Below, one piece after another: positions 33,044 through 38,848 of a stretch of 38,848 bases of DNA. The DNA comes from an uncultured Prevotella sp. (lineage in GTDB: Bacteria > Bacteroidota > Bacteroidia > Bacteroidales > Bacteroidaceae), in NCBI GenBank assembly GCA_905234145.1, contig CAJOGK010000007.1, positions 1 to 38,848 on the forward strand. Direction: 5' to 3'. A program made the translations under genes and the position numbers. Positions within the stretch are counted from its first letter, which is position 1. Each line of letters starts with the position of its first letter. Below the pieces are notes generated by a model. The model saw nothing but the letters and a program-made list of their open reading frames with translations, was not told the DNA's origin and ran no database searches.

Positions 33044-35710
33044 CTAATCATATATTGAGGTTGCGCCTGTCTTTTGTTCTTTTGCCTCATCCAAAAGCAG
33101 GGTACGGAGGTCTGACTCGGAAAGGGAATTCGTTGGATGGAACTCGCTACTCAACATATAGCGAACCAGACTATACTGCATCTGGCGCAGTTCGAGCAGA
33201 TTGGCATCGGTAAGCAGGTCGATACTCGAGAAAATCAGGCTACCTTCGCCCGCTCGGCTATGCCGCTTTGCTTTGCAAAGAACCTTTGCCTCGAACACCT
33301 GAGCCAAGCGGCGATTGTTTACAAAGTTATCTACACTCTCAACGATAGGCGTTACCTGCGGAATACTGTCGAGCACCATCACACGACTGCGCTTAACAAG
33401 ATTCCACCATTGCCAGTCGCTATGCATGTCGGTAGGGAAATCAGCGAGTGCAGGATGCTTGGGATTACAGAGCAGTCCCATTGTTCCAGCCTGTTTGGGA
33501 AAGTGAACGGGACTCCAGAATACTGGCAGGAACTTTCCTTCGAGCCCTTTGATACCGGAAGTTTTAGGCGACAATAGTACTTTCTTACCGCTTGCCAAAG
33601 CCTTCATGGCTTCATTGATATCGGCTGTAATCAGCAGCTGCTTGTCTTGAGGAATCATTACCTCGGGATATACCCAGATGTTCCAACGATTACGCCAAGG
33701 GGTATCTTTGATAGATACAACAAGTTCAAAACGCTTGGCCTTTTCCACCTTATTTAATAGGATAGCTATCTTTTCGCCCGTTCCATCTGCATAGATATTG
33801 CCAGCTTCATCAACCAATTGCCAATTGATGGTCTTATCATCCATCGACTCGAAACTATAGTTGGCGATATCCACTTTGGCTGTAAACGTCTCGTCGGCCT
33901 TCCATACGGCTTTATCAAACTGTGCCAATGGCACTACTGGAGCACATGCCTCGCGGAAACGCTGTGGCTCTACCAGTCCTTTCGAATCCCAGAAAGCATC
34001 GAGCAAACCGACGAGTGCCGTTCCCTGTCCTGGAAAATCGTGCAGGTCGAGCAACTGAAAACCACTCTGCTGCGGTGTTTTCATCGCTCGCTCTATCTCT
34101 TCCTTATACAGAATGGCAGCAAGCTTACCTGATGCCATCAGATAGTCATCAGCTTTATGTAGCAAGTCCTTTTTCTGCAAGTCATTACGTATGGCTTTGA
34201 AGTTGAGGGGATCGAGTACGCCAGTATATTTGTCGATTTCCTTGATATTTGGATAGACACTGTATTGGCCGATTTCGTGACTAACCAATGGCACTGTGAT
34301 ATTTTTGGCTGCCTCACGATAGTCACTCTTAAAGTCGGGCACATGTTCATCGAACACACCCTGACCACGCACCCATCCGTTATCAGTCCATTGGGTGATG
34401 AAGATATCGTCTTCCGGCTCCTGCCTTTTGCCATGTCCTTTTTCAAAAGTAAAAGTGGAAGTAACGTAAAGGTGACGCGGATCCCGAGTCTTCATGTAAT
34501 GGGTCAGTTCGTTGAGGAACATGAAATCAGGTTGCAACTCATTGCCACAACTGATGATACAGAGCGACGGATGATTACCGTAGTTACGAATGATGTTATC
34601 GAACTCGGTGTAGAGGAATCGGGCCGTAGCCGAGTCCTTATTTACTGTCAGTGACCAGTTGGGCAACTCTACCTGACAATAGAATCCCATCTTATCTGCC
34701 ACGCGGAAAGCAGCCTCCGGTGGGCACCAGGAGTGGAAACGCAGATGGTTCAGGCCGTACTCGCGAGCAATAGTAAATACCTTCATCCAACCGCGTTCGT
34801 CAGTTGGCGGCGTACCTGTCAGTGGAAAGACGCAACACTCGAGCGTACCCCTCAAGAATGTGGGATGACCATTGATGAGCAGACGATTGCCGTCGGCCTT
34901 AAAACTGCGCATGCCAAATGTAACGGTTTTGGTCTGTCCACCATATTTCACATCGAGCGTGTAGAGATAAGGATCGAATTCGCTCCAGGTTCGCATGTTA
35001 CTGATGGGCAGAACATATTTATCGCCCGACACATACACAGGCGCTACCTCCCTTCCATCTAACGAAAATACAGGCACAGCGTTCTTGATGCCCTTCACCA
35101 GCACGCTAATTTGCTGCTGCTCGATATCTGGATATACCTGCACATCGGTAATGGCGGAGGCTACGCTAAGCTCCATCTTACCCAGCACGCCATTCCACAT
35201 GATTTGTGTATCATTGGTGTAGCTGTGGGCGAGGTTGTCTACTGATATATCGTGTAGTTTGCTGTTATCGATCGTAAGTGTGAGCGTGTGCTTGCCCTCG
35301 CTAAGGCCTTCCTTTATATAGAATAGGTGTGGCGAGGTTAGACTCTCCTGCATCTGACCCAAATCTTTGCCATCTATCTGTAGTCTACTGCGCCACATCA
35401 CGCGTTCCAACATCAGCTGCAATGGTTTGTTGGCCATTTCTGCATTGATGGTGATCTCGCGCTGATAAGTAGCGATCCCGATAAATGAATACTTACGCGT
35501 CAGTCTCGACAATTGTGGTTTCTGAAGCATAGGGGTAAGCATGTTGGGTTCGCCTATCCCTGCTCCATCGAGGGTATTAGGAAGTACTATACGCTGATTG
35601 CCCTTACCAATAGATACTGTCCACTCACCACTAAGGTCAAGATATTGTTGAGCACTGACTAAAACAGGCAGCATCAGCGATAGAATTCCTAAAAAGAGTT
35701 TCTTCATCAT
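33044..35710 (-). CDS. GH2-family glycosidase, large form with C-terminal extension
   Basis: An 888-residue exported enzyme. The ATG at 35710 is chosen; a longer frame begins with TTG at 35725. The signal peptide MKKLFLGILSLMLPVLVSA is followed by a sugar-binding jelly roll (about 25-190), an Ig-like domain, and the GH2 barrel (about 270-560). The acid/base Glu is in IISCGNELQPD and the nucleophile Glu in VSHEIGQ, both present. A C-terminal part of about 250 residues resembles a glutamine-amidotransferase-like fold. Near residue 810 a repeat-derived stretch (KVLCKAKRHSRAGEGS) interrupts this domain. It starts 18 bases after the upstream GH2 gene. Specificity (galactosidase, glucuronidase, mannosidase) is not readable. 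Confidence 0.87.
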   Translation of the reverse strand: MMKKLFLGILSLMLPVLVSAQQYLDLSGEWTVSIGKGNQRIVLPNTLDGAGIGEPNMLTPMLQKPQLSRLTRKYSFIGIATYQREITINAEMANKPLQLMLERVMWRSRLQIDGKDLGQMQESLTSPHLFYIKEGLSEGKHTLTLTIDNSKLHDISVDNLAHSYTNDTQIMWNGVLGKMELSVASAITDVQVYPDIEQQQISVLVKGIKNAVPVFSLDGREVAPVYVSGDKYVLPISNMRTWSEFDPYLYTLDVKYGGQTKTVTFGMRSFKADGNRLLINGHPTFLRGTLECCVFPLTGTPPTDERGWMKVFTIAREYGLNHLRFHSWCPPEAAFRVADKMGFYCQVELPNWSLTVNKDSATARFLYTEFDNIIRNYGNHPSLCIISCGNELQPDFMFLNELTHYMKTRDPRHLYVTSTFTFEKGHGKRQEPEDDIFITQWTDNGWVRGQGVFDEHVPDFKSDYREAAKNITVPLVSHEIGQYSVYPNIKEIDKYTGVLDPLNFKAIRNDLQKKDLLHKADDYLMASGKLAAILYKEEIERAMKTPQQSGFQLLDLHDFPGQGTALVGLLDAFWDSKGLVEPQRFREACAPVVPLAQFDKAVWKADETFTAKVDIANYSFESMDDKTINWQLVDEAGNIYADGTGEKIAILLNKVEKAKRFELVVSIKDTPWRNRWNIWVYPEVMIPQDKQLLITADINEAMKALASGKKVLLSPKTSGIKGLEGKFLPVFWSPVHFPKQAGTMGLLCNPKHPALADFPTDMHSDWQWWNLVKRSRVMVLDSIPQVTPIVESVDNFVNNRRLAQVFEAKVLCKAKRHSRAGEGSLIFSSIDLLTDANLLELRQMQYSLVRYMLSSEFHPTNSLSESDLRTLLLDEAKEQKTGATSIYD
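33070..33088. repeat. CTTTTG repeat shared with the trmH promoter region
   Basis: TCTTTTGTTCTTTTGCCTC matches 18 of 19 bases at 17242-17260. Here it encodes part of the C-terminal tail of the GH2 enzyme (EAKEQKTG on the minus strand). Confidence 0.55.
33251..33268. repeat. Interspersed repeat in the GH2 gene, shared with the TonB receptor gene
   Basis: CGCTCGGCTATGCCGCTT is the reverse complement, with one mismatch, of 26673-26690. It is in frame here and encodes KRHSRA, whereas the other copy encodes RSALPL, so the match is at DNA and not protein level. Confidence 0.65.
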
Positions 35711-35728
35711 TCTCAGTGAATACAAAAA

Positions 35729-37696
35729 TTAATAGCTTATCACACTGAACTCATTTGGACGGAATATCTCGAAGCTGTACTGGGCATTGATATTCTTCAG
35801 AACGAAAGGATAGCGCTCGCCAGGGTGCATGTCTGGTAGTGATATCATCTGCACCTTTCCATCTCCATCTGTATATTTGAGCTGATAACCGCGAAGTATA
35901 TAGGTAGGGATGGATTTTTTGACTTGAAGTACTACCTCGGCATCACGATTACTGTCGTTGATATCGTACTGACCAGCCAATCCCTCTTTCTTGGTCGCAT
36001 TGGCGGGACTCACTTTGGTGATTTCTACGGGCGACATCAACTGACGGAGCACATAGTAGCTGGGCTTGGGTGTAAGGTCGGTCTTCGTCACTCCGTGTCG
36101 GCGGATGCGATACTTTCCAAGTCCCTCCTCACCCATCTGGGTACGATAATCCTGCACGCAGAAGTAGATGTAGCCGCAAACAAACGGCGCCTTCTGCCAC
36201 TCTTTGATATGATACAGCATATCATCGATACGTGTACCATCGCCACCGGCAAAGACTGGTTCGCAAAGTCCATTCTCAGTAATGAGAAGCGGACGCCCAT
36301 TCAGGATAGAATCGATGCGGGCAAAACGCAACGGCAGTTCCTCGCGATCGTTTCCATGCCAAGTGCCAGTATATTCGTTCCATGTGGGCAAATCGAGTAC
36401 CAACGAAGGATCGTCGGCCAGATTCTTCCAAATCTTGTTGCAAAGCACATCCACGATACGTGTATTGTCAAGCTTTCGCACATGGTCAGCCAACAGCTTC
36501 ACATCCTCATGATTGCCAGACACCTCGTTACTCATGCCCCATCCATACAAACAAGGATGATTATAATATGCCTCAACCATCTCGCTAAGCGACTCACGAG
36601 CCACCTCTCGCAATTCGGGCGTCAGTTTTCCCCGAGGCTGTTGCCACCACGAAAGCTCCAAGTCAGCAAGAATACCCATTTCGTCCATCAAATCAATCAT
36701 ATAACCATCGGGCAAATAGTGGAAACGAGTAATGGTGGTATTCAGGTCTTTCATCATGCGCACCGTCTTCTCGATATATGCACGAGGTTCAGCCATGCCG
36801 AACTCAGGATTTGAGCCAGGCATATCCTCGATGCCAGGCAGTCGCACCTGCTCGCCATTCAGCACAAAACCACGACCTTCGATCTTAAACTCACGGAAAC
36901 CAAAGTGATCGCTCAGTGCGTCGCTGCCTGGAATCTCGAACGTAAAGTCATACAGGTTTGGCGTGTCGAAGTGCCACAGTTGCGGGTTCTCTATCTCTAT
37001 AGTGGTTGTAAAATGTTGCTCGTTCTTTTTCTTCGAAAGGCTTAAGGCTGCATCATGTACCGTTGCACCTGTCTGACGGTTCTTCACTGTCAGACGCCCC
37101 TTTATGGTCTTCTGTGAATCATCCCAGAGGCGTACATCGAAGCGAGCCTTACCACTCTTTGCAGTAAAGTCCACGTGTGGAGTTACATGTACATATCTTA
37201 ATGATTGCTTACCACTGACATGAAGTTTTACACTGCGATAAATTCCGCCGTCGTTGCTCCAGTCAAACGATCGCATGTAGGGCAGCGCCTTGTCTGTATA
37301 AGCGTTAGAGGTATGCACCTCCAAGATGTTTGAGGTCTGATGGCTGATGTAAGAGGTGATGTCCATCGAGAACGGCGTATAGCCCTTGTTCAAATGCTCG
37401 CCCACCTTCTTGCCATTAATGAATACAATGGCGTCATGATAAACAGCCTCGAAATGCAAGCGTATCGTCTTGCCCTTCATGTCAGCCGTGATAGGCAGCG
37501 TTCTTTTGTACACCGCCTCTCCGGCATAGTCCTCCAGCCCCTCCATCACGTTATACGTGTGTGGAACATTCACTGTGTAATCCTTACCAGCAATGTTCAG
37601 TTCCCACTGGCCGTCGAGCGACACGTCCTGTTGTGCATTAGCTGTCAGCACCATGCTGAGCAATGCCATTGTTGCGTAAAATTTTAGCTTCATCAT
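35729..37696 (-). CDS. GH2-family beta-galactosidase-like enzyme
   Basis: A 655-residue exported enzyme. The start is the ATG at 37696 (or 37693): the longer frame to 37744 would begin upstream of the -7 promoter element at 37720-37727. Signal peptide MMKLKFYATMALLSMVLTANA; jelly-roll sugar-binding domain (about 25-170, with SFDWSNDGGIYRSVKL); Ig-like domain; barrel (about 270-560) with acid/base Glu in YGWGMSNEV and nucleophile Glu in LLITENGL. A short C-terminal Ig-like domain follows. It is first of a two-gene GH2 operon divergent from an AraC-type regulator. Beta-galactosidase activity is the best guess for this GH2 form. Confidence 0.88.
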   Translation of the reverse strand: MMKLKFYATMALLSMVLTANAQQDVSLDGQWELNIAGKDYTVNVPHTYNVMEGLEDYAGEAVYKRTLPITADMKGKTIRLHFEAVYHDAIVFINGKKVGEHLNKGYTPFSMDITSYISHQTSNILEVHTSNAYTDKALPYMRSFDWSNDGGIYRSVKLHVSGKQSLRYVHVTPHVDFTAKSGKARFDVRLWDDSQKTIKGRLTVKNRQTGATVHDAALSLSKKKNEQHFTTTIEIENPQLWHFDTPNLYDFTFEIPGSDALSDHFGFREFKIEGRGFVLNGEQVRLPGIEDMPGSNPEFGMAEPRAYIEKTVRMMKDLNTTITRFHYLPDGYMIDLMDEMGILADLELSWWQQPRGKLTPELREVARESLSEMVEAYYNHPCLYGWGMSNEVSGNHEDVKLLADHVRKLDNTRIVDVLCNKIWKNLADDPSLVLDLPTWNEYTGTWHGNDREELPLRFARIDSILNGRPLLITENGLCEPVFAGGDGTRIDDMLYHIKEWQKAPFVCGYIYFCVQDYRTQMGEEGLGKYRIRRHGVTKTDLTPKPSYYVLRQLMSPVEITKVSPANATKKEGLAGQYDINDSNRDAEVVLQVKKSIPTYILRGYQLKYTDGDGKVQMISLPDMHPGERYPFVLKNINAQYSFEIFRPNEFSVISY

Positions 37697-37719
37697 TTCT
37701 ACATTTTGTTTCTTGGGTG

Positions 37720-37727
37720 CAAAATTA
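37720..37727 (-). promoter_or_regulatory. Promoter -7 element of the GH2 operon
   Basis: The minus strand reads TAATTTTG, then CACCC, identical over 13 bases to the PUL promoter core at 8573. It ends 23 bases before the ATG at 37696. Confidence 0.65.
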
Positions 37728-37817
37728 CAAAAATCCCCACTCATCTCATATAGAAAGGTGGAGAAATATATATGGACGATTTTACGGTAAAAACTTTGAA
37801 GTGTCTATAATTATTCG

Positions 37818-37825
37818 TATTTTTG
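37818..37825 (+). promoter_or_regulatory. Promoter -7 element of the AraC-type regulator gene
   Basis: TATTTTTG matches TAnnTTTG and ends 29 bases before the ATG at 37855. It faces the GH2 promoter across about 90 bases, enough for shared control. Confidence 0.55.
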
Positions 37826-37829
37826 CGGC

Positions 37830-37862
37830 ATGAAACAACTAATAGGTTTTCAGCATGATTAA
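37830..37862 (+). CDS. Possible 10-codon leader frame before the AraC-type gene
   Basis: ATG at 37830 opens a tiny frame, MKQLIGFQHD then TAA, just downstream of the -7 element. It overlaps the first eight bases of the regulator gene in another frame. It could couple translation to the regulator or be chance; no family is recognised. Confidence 0.2.
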   Translation: MKQLIGFQHD

Positions 37863-38733
37863 GAAAAAAGACGGATTCCAGGGTGAACGGGCGGTGGTGC
37901 TGCCACCTGTGCTGATAGAGATGGAAGAGCACGACGAGCTCTGCCAGAGTTTGTATATTACCGATATCGGCTACTACCCCAAGGCCGAACACCACCATCG
38001 CATACGTCAGCAGGCCATCGACCAGTATGTGCTGATATACTGTGTAGAGGGCGACGGCTGGTACGAGGTGGATGGCAAGAAACACCAGGTAACTAAGAAC
38101 CAGTACTTTATACTGCCTGCTCATAAACCGCACGCCTACGGCACCCAACACAACTGGACCGTCTACTGGGTACACTTTGCAGGTACGGCAGCCCATGTGT
38201 ATGCCCAAGGTGCTGCTACGCCACAGAGCATTAACGTAACCATCAATTCGCGCATTGGCGAACGTCTGAACATTTTTGAGGAGATTCTTGCCACACTTTA
38301 TGCCGGCAAGGAACTCGAAGATATGCGCTACGCCAGCAGTTTGCTGCACCATTTCTTAGCCTCCATGCGCTATTTAGGTCAGTTTCGCAGGGCCAAAGCC
38401 GAAGCACCTACCGACATTGTAGATCAAGCCATACATTACATGCAGGAGAACATTGAAAACCGCATGATGATGGACGATGTGCTGCACTACGTGGGCTATT
38501 CACAGAGTCACTTTAACACCCTGTTTAAGAAAAAAACGGGTATGAATCCTATTTCCTACTTTAACCGCCTAAAAATCAAACATGCCTGTAGGCTGTTACG
38601 CACTACAGACATGAAAATTAATATGATTTGCTATAAAGTAGGTATCGAAGATCCGCTCTACTTTTCGCGACTGTTCTCTAAACTCATGGGCATGAGCCCG
38701 ACAGCTTACAAAGAAAAGGTCGGAAAATTATAA
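37855..38733 (+). CDS. AraC-family transcriptional regulator with cupin sensor domain
   Basis: A 292-residue regulator. The N-terminal half (about 35-160) is a cupin-like ligand-binding domain (QYVLIYCVEGDGWYEVDGK, KNQYFILPAHKPHAYG, WTVYWVHFAG). The C-terminal about 100 residues carry two helix-turn-helix motifs (MMDDVLHYVGYSQSHFNTLF and INMICYKVGIEDPLYFSRLF) followed by GMSPTAYKE. It is divergent from the two GH2 genes. Family knowledge: such proteins activate linked glycan genes when a sugar binds the cupin. It is the only obvious DNA-binding regulator for carbohydrate genes in the window. Confidence 0.92.
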   Translation: MIKKKDGFQGERAVVLPPVLIEMEEHDELCQSLYITDIGYYPKAEHHHRIRQQAIDQYVLIYCVEGDGWYEVDGKKHQVTKNQYFILPAHKPHAYGTQHNWTVYWVHFAGTAAHVYAQGAATPQSINVTINSRIGERLNIFEEILATLYAGKELEDMRYASSLLHHFLASMRYLGQFRRAKAEAPTDIVDQAIHYMQENIENRMMMDDVLHYVGYSQSHFNTLFKKKTGMNPISYFNRLKIKHACRLLRTTDMKINMICYKVGIEDPLYFSRLFSKLMGMSPTAYKEKVGKL

Positions 38734-38810
38734 ACAACGTTATATTATATTATTCAAGTTTCGCATGTTAAAAATTAGTTGAGATAAGGTCGCAAAAAAG
38801 AGCACAGGGA

Positions 38811-38829
38811 TTTCCGTATGTCGCGGAAA
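38811..38829. promoter_or_regulatory. Inverted repeat upstream of a promoter at the right edge
   Basis: TTTCCG (38811-38816) and CGGAAA (38824-38829) form an inverted repeat with a 7-base spacer, ending five bases before the -7 element at 38835. This is an operator-like position between -33 and -7. Confidence 0.4.
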
Positions 38830-38834
38830 ATTTG

Positions 38835-38842
38835 TACCTTTG
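38835..38842 (+). promoter_or_regulatory. Promoter -7 element for a gene beyond the right edge
   Basis: TACCTTTG matches TAnnTTTG. The window ends six bases later, so the start site and gene lie outside. Confidence 0.5.
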
Positions 38843-38848
38843 AAGTGC

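Noticed and set aside
35924..36814. Plus-strand open frame of 296 codons opposite the GH2 gene
   Set aside because: Shadow frame of a well-supported GH2 coding region; no domain, no promoter at its start.
37773..37782. TGGACGATTT shared between the GH2 promoter region and 8673-8682, suggesting a common operator
   Set aside because: The copy at 8673-8682 is part of the arm and T-tail of a convincing terminator hairpin, so the 10-base match is most likely chance.

Overview
The window looks like a chromosomal segment of a Bacteroidales bacterium, most likely from the Prevotella group. Supporting signs are a SusC/SusD polysaccharide utilization locus (PUL), the MurF-alanine racemase fusion, the bifunctional fucose-salvage enzyme Fkp, a GSCFA protein, long TonB-receptor signal peptides, and many copies of the Bacteroidetes -7 promoter element TAnnTTTG in the intergenic gaps. 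This placement rests on gene content read by eye, not on a database search. No tRNA, rRNA, CRISPR array or complete insertion sequence was seen.

Layout. (1) 1-8580, minus strand: a PUL transcribed as susC, susD, a surface glycan-binding lipoprotein, a BACON-GH16 lipoprotein and a GH3 enzyme cut by the left edge. This set fits beta-1,3-glucan (laminarin type) or mixed-linkage beta-glucan use. (2) 8676-17196, minus strand: yfhO, fkp, GSCFA gene, murF-alr, closed by a strong hairpin terminator; themes are the cell envelope and GDP-fucose. (3) 17271-19273, plus: trmH-type rRNA methyltransferase, pfs and luxS (methyl cycle, AI-2), facing a nitroreductase gene. (4) 20098-23518, plus: a stand-alone protein resembling the C-terminal part of ribonucleotide reductase, folB, a peptidoglycan amidase and an MCE/MlaD-like protein. 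(5) 23835-25244, plus: dnaA, whose stop codon abuts the stop of a converging thyA-folA-TonB receptor operon (25245-28624, minus). (6) 28780-32621, plus: two overlapping soluble PAS sensor kinase genes. The first has lost the phospho-acceptor histidine and the N-box asparagine; the second keeps them. (7) 32622-33043: a gene-poor gap with a broken ATPase gene and a strongly folded stretch. (8) 33044-37727, minus: two GH2 genes, with a divergent AraC-type regulator (37855-38733, plus) that probably controls them.

The points most worth following are the pseudo-kinase/kinase pair, short interspersed repeats that sit in frame inside at least five unrelated proteins, the hairpin shared by the dnaA and TonB-receptor stop codons, the folded element at about 32938-33019, and the orphan ribonucleotide-reductase-like domain. 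I did not find a clearly new multi-gene defence or mobile system here.
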